Below, one piece after another: positions 17,612 through 25,811 of a stretch of 64,000 bases of DNA. The stretch covers positions 471,519-535,518 of the forward strand of contig NZ_JAOVZN010000008.1 in NCBI RefSeq assembly GCF_025717045.1, written 5' to 3'. How positions within the stretch are numbered: the first letter of the stretch is position 1; the number at the start of each line of letters is the position of its first letter. Position numbers and translations under genes: made by a program. Under the pieces are notes generated by a model that was given only the letters and a program-made list of their open reading frames with translations, ran no database searches and was not told where the DNA came from. The DNA is from Flavobacterium sp. SH_e. GTDB taxonomy: Bacteria; Bacteroidota; Bacteroidia; Flavobacteriales; Flavobacteriaceae.

Positions 17612-20347
17612 TTATTGTTTCTTATTAAAATCTCCAGCGTAGATTGACGTCATTTTGTCTAAACTCAAGTATTTTCTAATAACATTATTAACATCGTCTA
17701 ATTTTAACGCTTTCACTTTATTTTCTAAGTCATCATAATCTTCTAGAGGAATTCCATATTGCAAATAGGTATTTACAAGTCCAATTAAAGTATTATCATT
17801 TCCTAATCTTGTTTTTCTGCCGTTCTGCCAACTTTTAAAATTCGACTTCATTTCTTCGGCAGTAAAACCGTCTTTTAATGCTTTCGAAATCTCTTCTTTA
17901 ACTGCTGTTTCAACCGCATTCTTTTTAGTAGGGTTTAAAAGAGCATAATATTGCCAATATGCTACATCGTTTGTAATCGGTACATTTATCATTGCTCCTG
18001 CTCCATAACTTATTCCTTCTTTTTCACGTAATCTCATCGGAATTCTAGCACTTAAAAAACCTCCGCTTCCTAATATTTCATTTGCCATTACAAATGCTGG
18101 ATAATCTGGACTATTTCTATCCATTTTAAAACTCACCCTTCCAAGTGCAACAGCATTTTCTTTATCAGGAGTAAGTAAATCTTTATCTGATTTTTTTGTT
18201 TCAAAATAAGTAGGCTTTGCAATTTCATACTTTGATTTCGAATTCCATTTTCCAAAAGTATTTTCTAAAATCACCCCAATTTCTTTTGCATCCAAATCAG
18301 TAACAATACTTCCTACTCCATTATTTCCTCCTAAAATATTTTTATAAAAATCAACTAGTTCAGATTGTTTTATCTGTTTAAAGGCATCTATTTGCTCTTG
18401 AGTTGTAGATGTATAAAAAATACTCTCTTTTGGATAAGGATTAGTTTGTCTAACAATCTGATTAAAAGCAATTGACTCTGGATCATTCAATCTTCCTTCA
18501 AGATAAGTGTTATAATCACTAATTGTCTTGGTCAACTCATTTTGAGGAAAAGTCGAATTAAGAAGCAAATCTTCTAAAATTCCCATAACCTCTTTAAAAC
18601 TTTCTTTGTAAGTTGTCACATAAACAGAAAGCGTCTGTTGGCTAAAGCCAAAATAAATACTCGATTTTAACTGATCTAAACGATCTTGTATTTGTTCTTT
18701 GCTTTTTGTTTTTGTTCCTGTTTTAAGCAATTCTGCCAAAATAACTCCAACATTTGATTTTCCTTCAAGATCTTTCTCATTACTAACAGGAAAAATAAAA
18801 TTGGCCTGAACCTTGCCTCCTTTTATTTCTTTTTTAATAATACCATATTTAACACCATTTGTTAGTTTCCCTTCAGTTAAATTTTGTTTTAGATTTTTAA
18901 TTGATGCCTCAAAATCTGCTATCTCTTTTTCCAAAGCTCTACCTTTGTAATCTTTGGTTAATGCAACAATTTGATCATCTGTATATTCTACAGGTTTAAT
19001 TCTCTGCTCATCTTTTGATGGAATAAATATCCCCACTGTTCTGTTGTTACTTCTAAAATACTTTTCAGCAACACGCTGAATATCTTCCTTAGTTAGTTTT
19101 TCAACTTCATCTCGATATAAATATCCCAATCTATAATCACCAGCACTAATAATTTGCGTTAAATTAATTGCATAATAAATGGTGTTATTTTTTACAGATT
19201 CGATTTCTTTGATAATTTTAGCTTTAGCTCTGTTTACATCTTCATCTGTATATTTTATCGTTGCAATTTTATCTAATTCTCCTCTAACAATATCTTGGGT
19301 TGCCTTTATATCTTTATCGTTGCTAACAGAAAATCCAAAATACATATAGCCCGCATCTCTTAATGTTGGTTGCCAAGAATAAAGGCTTGAAACTTTCTGA
19401 GTATCTACCAATGATTTATATAAATATCCTGACGGATCTGCAGTCAAAATCTCACCAAGCGCATTAATAGCAGCAAAATCTTTATCAACATAAGAAACCG
19501 TGTGATATAATACTCCAACATTTTTGCTGTCGCCTGCTCTTTTTAATTCTACAAATTTCTCTCCATCCTGCGAAGGCTCAATTGTATATGTTTTATCTAA
19601 AACTCTTTTAGGTCTTGGAACAGCTCCAAAATACTGACCAATATATTGCAATGCTTTTTGCTCATCAAATTTACCTGCAACAACCAAAGTCGCATTATCT
19701 GGCTGGTAATATTTTTCATAAAAAACTCTAAGCGTATTTGCTTTTACGCGTTCGATATCTTCTTTACTTCCAATAGTACTATTTCCATAGTTATGCCATA
19801 AATAAGCAGCCGAAACCACTCTTTCTTGCAAAACTCTTTCTGGTCTATTTTCGCTTATTTCAAACTCATTTCTTACAACAGAAAATTCCTTATCCAAATC
19901 CGATTGAAGAATAGTTGCATTAATCATTCTATCTGCTTCCATCTCGATACTCCATTTCAGGTTTTCATCACTCGATGGGAAAATTTCATAATAATTTGTA
20001 CGGTCAAGCCAAGTGGTTCCGTTAGCATTTCCTCCTTTATCTGCAAGCATCTTTTTGATGTCTCCCAGATTTTTAGTGCTTTTAAAAAGCATGTGCTCTA
20101 ATAAATGGGCCATTCCTTTTTCGCCATAACCTTCATTCCTAGAACCTACATTATAAACAATATTGACTACCATGTTACTTTGAGAAGCATCAGGAATCAA
20201 AAGAACTTTTAGTCCATTGTTTAAAGAATATTCTTTAACACCTTCAACATTTGTAATAAATTTAGGCACTTCTGCCTTTTGTGCGTAAACTGAGCTCAAA
20301 GAAATTAATGAGCAGCATAAAATTCCACTTAGTAATAGTTTTCTCAT
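17612..20347 (-). CDS. M16 family zinc metallopeptidase, two tandem M16 units (pitrilysin-like)
   Basis: A 911-residue exported protease with a signal peptide (cleavage near SSVYAQ). The inverted zinc motif HxxEH is intact as HLLEH (81-85), with the downstream ligand Glu in the NEFEISENRPERV region. The first half (about 30-480) is the catalytic M16 plus M16_C pair. The second half (about 500-900) is a homologous but inactive pair without HxxEH, ending with the family-typical RMRLREKEGISYGAGA. This clam-shell layout is typical of Bacteroidota insulinase-type peptidases, probably periplasmic or outer-membrane-associated and acting on peptides. The ATG is at 20347; terminators on both sides make it monocistronic. 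Confidence 0.92.
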   Translation of the reverse strand: MRKLLLSGILCCSLISLSSVYAQKAEVPKFITNVEGVKEYSLNNGLKVLLIPDASQSNMVVNIVYNVGSRNEGYGEKGMAHLLEHMLFKSTKNLGDIKKMLADKGGNANGTTWLDRTNYYEIFPSSDENLKWSIEMEADRMINATILQSDLDKEFSVVRNEFEISENRPERVLQERVVSAAYLWHNYGNSTIGSKEDIERVKANTLRVFYEKYYQPDNATLVVAGKFDEQKALQYIGQYFGAVPRPKRVLDKTYTIEPSQDGEKFVELKRAGDSKNVGVLYHTVSYVDKDFAAINALGEILTADPSGYLYKSLVDTQKVSSLYSWQPTLRDAGYMYFGFSVSNDKDIKATQDIVRGELDKIATIKYTDEDVNRAKAKIIKEIESVKNNTIYYAINLTQIISAGDYRLGYLYRDEVEKLTKEDIQRVAEKYFRSNNRTVGIFIPSKDEQRIKPVEYTDDQIVALTKDYKGRALEKEIADFEASIKNLKQNLTEGKLTNGVKYGIIKKEIKGGKVQANFIFPVSNEKDLEGKSNVGVILAELLKTGTKTKSKEQIQDRLDQLKSSIYFGFSQQTLSVYVTTYKESFKEVMGILEDLLLNSTFPQNELTKTISDYNTYLEGRLNDPESIAFNQIVRQTNPYPKESIFYTSTTQEQIDAFKQIKQSELVDFYKNILGGNNGVGSIVTDLDAKEIGVILENTFGKWNSKSKYEIAKPTYFETKKSDKDLLTPDKENAVALGRVSFKMDRNSPDYPAFVMANEILGSGGFLSARIPMRLREKEGISYGAGAMINVPITNDVAYWQYYALLNPTKKNAVETAVKEEISKALKDGFTAEEMKSNFKSWQNGRKTRLGNDNTLIGLVNTYLQYGIPLEDYDDLENKVKALKLDDVNNVIRKYLSLDKMTSIYAGDFNKKQ

Positions 20348-20393
20348 AGGTTTTGTTTATATTGGTTTAAGGATTAAAAAAATCCTTCGCAAC

Positions 20394-20401
20394 CAAATAT
20401 A
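20394..20401 (-). promoter_or_regulatory. -7 element upstream of the M16 peptidase gene
   Basis: TATATTTG on the minus strand, an exact TAnnTTTG, 46 nt before the ATG at 20347. The upstream TTG element is not evident. Confidence 0.4.
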
Positions 20402-20500
20402 GTATTTTTCCTAAGTAGAGAAATCCTTGTTAACTTAGTTTTAGTATTTTACGGGATGCCGTAAAATATTCATCCTGAATTTCACAAATAATACAGAAAG

Positions 20501-20541
20501 AAAAAACCGAAACTATACACTAAATATAATTTCGGTTTTTT
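20501..20541 (-). terminator. Terminator of the AsnB-like paralogue
   Basis: AAAAAACCGAAA (20501-20512) and TTTCGGTTTTTT (20530-20541) form a perfect 12-bp stem beginning 20 bp after the stop of the minus-strand gene. Confidence 0.9.
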
Positions 20542-20560
20542 CTTTTATAATCTTAATTTT

Positions 20561-22174
20561 TTAAACTGCTATTCCAGATTTTACAGATTCAAAATTACCA
20601 TTCAAATGGGCTGCATTTGCTCTTCCGCTTGGATCAAGGTTTTCTTGCCATTTTGGAATCCATTTACGAACAGTTTGCGCCGCGCTGACCTGTGGATAGT
20701 ATTTATGAAAAATCGATCTGTACAAATAAGCTTCTTTAGTCGTTGGAGAATTATACGGAAATTCTGCACTTGCTCCTGCCAATTGCTCATCTGTAACCTG
20801 CGAAGCGCAATATTCAATCAATTCGTCAACCCAATTATACCCTACTCCATCAGAAAATTGCTCCTTCTGACGCCATAAAACTTCCGAAGGCAAATAAGCA
20901 TCTTCTGTATCAAAAGCTTTTCTTAAAATGTATTTTTCAACGCCATCATAGGTTTTAGGCTGTTTTTCTTCTGTTTTTATTCGAATGGCTACATCTAAAA
21001 AATCTGTATCTAAAAACGGAATTCTAACTTCTAGACCGTTTGCCATTGTTGTTTTATCTGCACGAAGCAAATCGGCTGTAAACAGCTTCTGAACTCGTTC
21101 TATGGTTTCATCTTGAAATTCTTCTTCTGTAGGCGCATTTCTAAAATATAAATGCCCTCCAAAAACTTCATCTGCGCCTTCACCAGACAAAATCACTTTT
21201 ATGCCTTGTTCTGCAATAGCTTTAGAAAGCAAATACATTGGCACTCCAGATCTAACCGAAATAATATCATACGTTTCAATATGATAAATTACTTTTTCTA
21301 AAACCTTAACTCCTTCTTCTACAGAAAAATGAATTTCGTGATGTTCAGTTCCTAAAAATTCAGCTGCTTTTCTTGCTGCAACATTATCTGGAGCATCAGC
21401 ATCCAATCCGATAGAAAAAGAATGCAACTTTTCGCCTTTTTCTTTTAGCAATCTTGAAGTGATAGCTGAAATTAATGAGGTATCCAAACCTCCCGACAAC
21501 ACGACTCCTAAAGGCACTTCTGCCAATAAACGTTTGCGTGTTGCCTGAATTAAGCTTTCGCGAATTAATTCTAAATCTAGTGGTTGAGTTGCGTTTTTAT
21601 GATCTTCGTATTCTGGACGATAGTATTTTACAAAACCTGTTTTTGCTGTATAATAATGCCCTGGAGGAAAAGTAGAAAACGATTTGCATTGGTCTGCAAT
21701 AGATTTCATTTCTGACGAAAAATAAATTCGCCCTCTTTCATCCAAACCATAATATAAAGGTTTTACTCCTATTGGATCACGACCAGCGATATATTTATCT
21801 CCGTCAACAACCACAAAAGCAAAATCTCCATCCAGTTTATTACAGAAATCATATCCAAATTCTTCGTAAAGATGAACGATTACTTCTGAATCTGATTCTG
21901 TTCTAAAAGTATGATCCTTTAAAACTGTATTTTTAAGTTCTTTATAATTATAGATTTCTCCATCATGCACCATCCAAGCTTTATTAGTTCCTTGAATTGG
22001 CTGTTTCCCCGAATTAAGATCAATAATCGATAAACTTTCATGGCAAAGAATACTGCCATTTTCCATAATATGAATATCGCTTTCATCAGGTCCGCGATGT
22101 GACATTCTCTCAGAAAGTTCTTTTACAAGCTTGGGGTCTTTTCCTTTACCAATAACGGCTAACAATCCAGACAT
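20561..22174 (-). CDS. Asparagine synthetase B-like protein with degenerate glutaminase domain
   Basis: A 537-residue protein with an N-terminal class II glutamine amidotransferase fold (about 1-190) and a C-terminal asparagine synthetase domain. The synthetase half looks intact: PP-loop LSGGLDTS (226-233), LSGEGADEVFGG and WRQKEQFSDGVGY. The amidotransferase half does not. The N-terminal nucleophile Cys (M-C in active AsnB) is Ser2 (codon TCT), the HERL arginine (R49 of E. coli AsnB) is Ser47, and the oxyanion-hole Asn of NGEIYN (N74) is Asp71; the Asp of ESDxEV (D98) is kept. It may therefore make asparagine from free ammonia or act as a pseudoenzyme. The ATG at 22174 is the only plausible start. 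It lies downstream of a canonical asnB, separated by 309 bp. Confidence 0.88.
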   Translation of the reverse strand: MSGLLAVIGKGKDPKLVKELSERMSHRGPDESDIHIMENGSILCHESLSIIDLNSGKQPIQGTNKAWMVHDGEIYNYKELKNTVLKDHTFRTESDSEVIVHLYEEFGYDFCNKLDGDFAFVVVDGDKYIAGRDPIGVKPLYYGLDERGRIYFSSEMKSIADQCKSFSTFPPGHYYTAKTGFVKYYRPEYEDHKNATQPLDLELIRESLIQATRKRLLAEVPLGVVLSGGLDTSLISAITSRLLKEKGEKLHSFSIGLDADAPDNVAARKAAEFLGTEHHEIHFSVEEGVKVLEKVIYHIETYDIISVRSGVPMYLLSKAIAEQGIKVILSGEGADEVFGGHLYFRNAPTEEEFQDETIERVQKLFTADLLRADKTTMANGLEVRIPFLDTDFLDVAIRIKTEEKQPKTYDGVEKYILRKAFDTEDAYLPSEVLWRQKEQFSDGVGYNWVDELIEYCASQVTDEQLAGASAEFPYNSPTTKEAYLYRSIFHKYYPQVSAAQTVRKWIPKWQENLDPSGRANAAHLNGNFESVKSGIAV

Positions 22175-22483
22175 ACTATTTTATTTTTTATTTTTATTCT
22201 CATGTACCCAACTTAAACAAGCTGTACATTAAAAAATCATTAAAATTTCCGCTTAAAAGCAAAACTAAATATTATTTTCTGCTTTCCTACATTTTGCATC
22301 TTAAAATTTCATGATTCAACTCTAATTTCGACGAAAGTCAAATCTGAAATAAATTTTAATCGATTACCAAAACTTTTTATTTTAATATATTGAAATACAG
22401 AAACTTTTTTAGACAAGAAAGACGCTCTTATAAAGAACGTCTTTCTGCAATATATATACTAATTCTAAAAATTAAACTCTTAA
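22175..22483. other. 309-bp intergenic gap between the two asparagine synthetase genes
   Basis: AT-rich and without a coding frame. It contains the hairpin at 22416-22446 downstream of asnB. I find no clear TAnnTTTG promoter for the paralogue in it and nothing else recognisable. Confidence 0.6.
22416..22446 (-). terminator. Probable terminator of asnB
   Basis: AGAAAGACG (22416-22424) and CGTCTTTCT (22438-22446) form a 9-bp stem that can extend through TCTT/AAGA. The U-tract on the minus strand is weak, so termination may be incomplete. Confidence 0.5.
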
Positions 22484-24157
22484 TTATTTTACATAAGCGT
22501 CATCGTGAACACTTGCTACAGCTCTTCCTGATGGATCGTTCATGTTTTTGAAAGCTTCATCCCACTCCAAAGCAATTTTTGTACTACAAGCCACACTTGC
22601 TTCTTGAGGCACGCATAACGCCGCTGCATCACTTGGGAAATGTTCAGTAAAAATTGAACGGTAGTAGTACTCTTCTTTTGAAGTTGGAGTCTGCAATGGG
22701 AATTTAAATCTAGCGTTTGCCAATTGCTCATCTGAAACTTCTCTAGCTACCACTTCTTTCAAAGTATCAATCCAGCTGTATCCTACTCCATCAGAAAATT
22801 GTTCTTTTTGTCTCCAAGCTACGCTTTCTGGAAGCATATCTTCAAAAGCTTTACGAACAACCCATTTTTCCATCGGATGCTCTTTGTTGATCATTTTATC
22901 TTGTGGGTTGATGCGCATTGCAACATCCATAAATTCTTTATCTAAGAATGGCACACGACCTTCAATTCCCCAAGCCGCTAAACTTTTGTTTGCACGTAAA
23001 CAATCGTACATATGAAGTTTTCCTAATTTACGAACGTTTTCTTCGTGGAATTCTCTAGCGTTTGGCGCTTTGTGGAAATATAAATATCCTCCGAAAAGCT
23101 CATCTGCACCTTCCCCAGAAAGAACCATTTTGATTCCCATAGATTTGATTACTCTCGCCATTAACCACATTGGAGTTGAAGCTCTAACTGTAGTTACGTC
23201 ATAAGTCTCAAGGTTGTAAATTACATCGCGAACCGCATCTAATCCTTCTTGAATGGTAAATTTGATTTCGTGGTGAATAGTTCCAATATGATCTGCCACT
23301 TTTCTTGCTGCTGCTAAATCTGGAGAACCTTCTAAACCAACTGAGAAAGAGTGCAATTGCGGATACCAAGCATCTGTAGTATCATCTGATTCAATTCTTT
23401 TTTGAGCAAATTTCTTAGCCACAGCCGAAGTAATAGACGAATCTAAACCTCCAGAAAGTAAAACTCCATAAGGAACATCACTCATTAATTGTCTGTGAAC
23501 AGCAGCTTCCAATGCTTTTCTGATTTCTGGAATACTTGTCTCGTTGTCTTTTACTGCATCATATTCTGTCCAGTCTCTTTTGTACCATTGTACAAATTCA
23601 CCGTCTTTGCTTGATAAATAATGTCCTGGAGGGAATAATTCGATTTTTGTACAATATCCTTCAAGAGCTTTTAACTCAGAAGCAACATAGAAAGTCCCGT
23701 GCTGATCCCAACCAATATACAACGGAATAATTCCCATATGGTCACGAGCAACGAAATACTCGTCTTTATCTACATCGTAGATTGCAAATCCGAAGATTCC
23801 GTTTAATTCATCAACGAAGTTTACTCCTTTTTCTTTATATAAAGCTAAAATAACTTCACAGTCACTTTCAGTTTGAAAGTTATATTTACCAGCAAATTGC
23901 TTACGAAGGTCTCTGTGGTTGTAGATTTCACCATTTGCAGCCAATACCAATTTTTTATCTTCTGTAAATAAAGGTTGTTTTCCTGACGCTGGATCTACAA
24001 TTGCCAAACGCTCATGAGAAAGAATCGCTTTATCATTGCTGAAAATACCGCTCCAGTCTGGTCCACGGTGACGAATGATTTTTGACATTTCTAATACTTG
24101 AGGTCTTAACGCTTCGGCTTTTTGTTTAAGATCAAAGGCACATACAATTCCGCACAT
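22484..24157 (-). CDS. asnB: Asparagine synthetase B (glutamine-hydrolysing)
   Basis: Makes asparagine from aspartate, ATP and glutamine; cytoplasmic. The start is the ATG at 24157, so that Cys2 becomes the N-terminal nucleophile (MCGIVCAF); the frame runs 25 codons further upstream but those residues would bury the nucleophile. The 557 residues closely follow E. coli AsnB throughout. The glutaminase residues are all present: Cys2, the Arg of HERLAIVD, the Asn of AANGEIYNH and the Asp of ESDCEV. The synthetase half has LSGGLDSS, LSGEGADELFGG, FLDKEFMDVAMRINPQDKM and WRQKEQFSDGVGYSW. A near-consensus promoter lies about 40 nt upstream. Confidence 0.97.
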   Translation of the reverse strand: MCGIVCAFDLKQKAEALRPQVLEMSKIIRHRGPDWSGIFSNDKAILSHERLAIVDPASGKQPLFTEDKKLVLAANGEIYNHRDLRKQFAGKYNFQTESDCEVILALYKEKGVNFVDELNGIFGFAIYDVDKDEYFVARDHMGIIPLYIGWDQHGTFYVASELKALEGYCTKIELFPPGHYLSSKDGEFVQWYKRDWTEYDAVKDNETSIPEIRKALEAAVHRQLMSDVPYGVLLSGGLDSSITSAVAKKFAQKRIESDDTTDAWYPQLHSFSVGLEGSPDLAAARKVADHIGTIHHEIKFTIQEGLDAVRDVIYNLETYDVTTVRASTPMWLMARVIKSMGIKMVLSGEGADELFGGYLYFHKAPNAREFHEENVRKLGKLHMYDCLRANKSLAAWGIEGRVPFLDKEFMDVAMRINPQDKMINKEHPMEKWVVRKAFEDMLPESVAWRQKEQFSDGVGYSWIDTLKEVVAREVSDEQLANARFKFPLQTPTSKEEYYYRSIFTEHFPSDAAALCVPQEASVACSTKIALEWDEAFKNMNDPSGRAVASVHDDAYVK

Positions 24158-24196
24158 AATTTTATATTTTATTTTGTAAATTTTAATTTGATAGGG

Positions 24197-24227
24197 CAAA
24201 GATGGAGTATTAGTTACAATTGCAAAA
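24197..24227 (-). promoter_or_regulatory. Promoter of asnB
   Basis: On the minus strand TTTTG (24227-24223), an 18-nt spacer, then CATCTTTG (24204-24197), 7 of 8 matches to TAnnTTTG. The predicted leader is about 35 nt. Confidence 0.55.
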
Positions 24228-24474
24228 CACAAACATCAATTTCAATTACAATTTAAAACCATAATTTTATTTTTACATATAAAATGTAAAATTTAAAAGT
24301 AAAAATAAGCTCAAAACTTGAAATTTTTAATTTTGACTATAAAACTGGTTGAAAATTGAAACTTTAAATCGGTTTTTTGAATTAAATTTTGAGTTATTCT
24401 GTTACAAATGAAAGATTCGTAAAGATGAGAAGAAAAGTTGTGCTGGAATTGTATTTTAAGCAAGAACACAGTGT

Positions 24475-24576
24475 TTGTCATTCTGAGGAACGAAGAATTT
24501 CACTAGAAACTCCGCAAAGAATAATGCCGATTTTTGTCGACAAACTAGTGAGATTCTTCGTTCCTCAGAATGACAA
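24475..24576. repeat. Long REP-like palindrome (32-bp arms)
   Basis: The left arm (24475-24506, beginning TTGTCATTCTGAGGAACGAA) and the right arm (24545-24576) are inverted copies differing at one base, which still allows T-G pairing; the spacer is about 38 nt. The word TCATTCTGAGGAACGAAG is a common flavobacterial intergenic repeat of the REP type, which RAYT transposases can mobilise. It lies downstream of the GreA-like gene and could also stop its transcript. Confidence 0.8.
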
Positions 24577-24632
24577 GATTGGATAAGATGGTTACGTATT
24601 GAACTTTGTCAAAGTTGATAGCGAAAAAAGAC

Positions 24633-25082
24633 TTATTCAACACTTTCAATAGTATAATGCGTCTTATTTATTTCAAATTGAAATCCTGCTTTATTTCCCA
24701 TTAAATGATTTCCCAAAGGAGATTGTGGAGAAAGCGCAATGACATTGATTCCGTCAATTGCTATTTTTGGAAGTGCAACACTTACGTATAAATAGATTCC
24801 GTTTGCTTTTACCAAACTTCCCAAAACAATATTTCCTGTCGTTTTAAGCGGGTCTATTTTATCTAAAATCCCTTTTTGTTCAAGAGCTTCCTTTAATTTA
24901 TTCGTTAGTTTTTCCTGTTCGATATGCATCATCGACAAAGCCGTTTCGTGTTTATCGCCAGCTGAACCTTTTGCATCGTTTTTTGAATCTTCGGTCAAGC
25001 CTGAAATCATATCTTTAAAAACATCAATTCTGTCTTGAACCATTTGAGTATAGTGAGAATATATTTTTTCTTTGAAAGTCAT
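24633..25082 (-). CDS. GreA/GreB-family transcription elongation factor-like protein
   Basis: A 149-residue cytoplasmic protein. I choose the ATG at 25082 (MTFKEKIYSHY); an upstream TTG would add only low-complexity sequence. The N-terminal 75 residues are charged and predicted helical (coiled-coil-like, with LTEDSKNDAKGSAGDKHETA at the turn). The C-terminal 70 match the FKBP-like C-terminal domain of GreA/GreB (GNIVLGSLVKANG, IALSPQSPLGNHLMGNKAG). GreA factors rescue backtracked RNA polymerase through acidic residues at the coiled-coil tip; acidic residues are present near the turn, but their equivalence is unproven. Homologues are sometimes misannotated as 3-oxoacyl-ACP synthase, which this sequence does not resemble. 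Confidence 0.7.
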   Translation of the reverse strand: MTFKEKIYSHYTQMVQDRIDVFKDMISGLTEDSKNDAKGSAGDKHETALSMMHIEQEKLTNKLKEALEQKGILDKIDPLKTTGNIVLGSLVKANGIYLYVSVALPKIAIDGINVIALSPQSPLGNHLMGNKAGFQFEINKTHYTIESVE

Positions 25083-25148
25083 TTTTTTTGAAGGTACTGA
25101 GGTTCTAAGGGACAAAGGTGCAAAGGTTTTTCTTTTTTGTCTAAATTT

Positions 25149-25679
25149 TTATTCGAAAAATTGACTCGGATAAATTACTTCTCCGCTAATACCTGATAAA
25201 GCGTTTTCTGTTAATGCGATTACCATACAGTTTTCAGCTGGAACATCAAAAGGCATTTTGATATTGAATTTTTCACAAAGTTCATATCCAAACCTTGGAT
25301 AATAATCTTGATGTCCTAATAAAATAACAGATTTATAACCTAGACTTTTTGCAATTTCATGTCCTTGTAAAATAAGTTTAGAGCCGATTCCTTTTCCTTG
25401 AAATTCTGGTAAAACCGAAACTGGAGCGAGCGCTAATGACGGAAAGATTTGAGATTCATTTTTTATCTGCAGTTTGGTAAATAAAATATGTCCAACTATT
25501 TTATTATCAAGTTCGGCAACAATAGACAGTTCTGGAATAAAAGCATCCGATTTTCTTAATCTTTCTACCAAAAACTGTTCTTTATGATCGCTATATTCTT
25601 CCTTTTCAAAAGCTTTTTCAATCAAATGAAAAACACTTTCAAAATCGTTTTTATTTTCTTGACGTAATGTAATTTCCAT
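25149..25679 (-). CDS. GNAT family N-acetyltransferase (YhbS-like)
   Basis: A 176-residue cytoplasmic acyltransferase. The acetyl-CoA-binding motif is VLPEFQGKGIGSKLILQG, followed by SLGYKSVILLGHQDYYPRFG, typical of the YhbS/PA4866-like subgroup. Substrate unknown. The ATG at 25679 is clear. It lies 66 bp upstream of the GreA-like gene on the same strand and could be cotranscribed with it. Confidence 0.88.
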   Translation of the reverse strand: MEITLRQENKNDFESVFHLIEKAFEKEEYSDHKEQFLVERLRKSDAFIPELSIVAELDNKIVGHILFTKLQIKNESQIFPSLALAPVSVLPEFQGKGIGSKLILQGHEIAKSLGYKSVILLGHQDYYPRFGYELCEKFNIKMPFDVPAENCMVIALTENALSGISGEVIYPSQFFE

Positions 25680-25698
25680 TTTATAAAATTAAAAAAAA

Positions 25699-25748
25699 CA
25701 GCCACGAATTCACGAATCTACTCCAAAAAATTCATGAGCTCATGGCTG
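25699..25748 (-). terminator. Imperfect hairpin after the outer-membrane barrel gene
   Basis: AGCCACGAATTCACGAAT pairs imperfectly with ATTCATGAGCTCATGGCT, and the A-run at 25690-25698 gives a minus-strand U-tract. The GCCACGAATTCAC word recurs at 51382-51455, so this belongs to a dispersed intergenic hairpin family. Confidence 0.6.
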
Positions 25749-25811
25749 AAAAAAAAAGGCACATTCATTTAAAATGTTTTAGTGCCCTGGTATCTTTATG
25801 GCAAAGATGTC

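Larger units (their letters stand above)
24158..24632. other. 475-bp intergenic gap upstream of asnB
   Basis: Holds the asnB promoter (24197-24227) and a long palindromic repeat (24475-24576). The rest is AT-rich with no credible gene; a 65-codon plus-strand frame is simply a translation of the palindrome. Confidence 0.7.

Noticed and set aside
24158..24232. N-terminal extension of AsnB by 25 residues
   Set aside because: The nucleophile must be residue 2 (MCGIV), and the promoter lies inside the extension.
24389..24586. 65-residue frame upstream of the GreA-like gene
   Set aside because: It is a translation of the REP-like palindrome (HSEERRISLE and VRFFVPQND are the two arms), not a gene.
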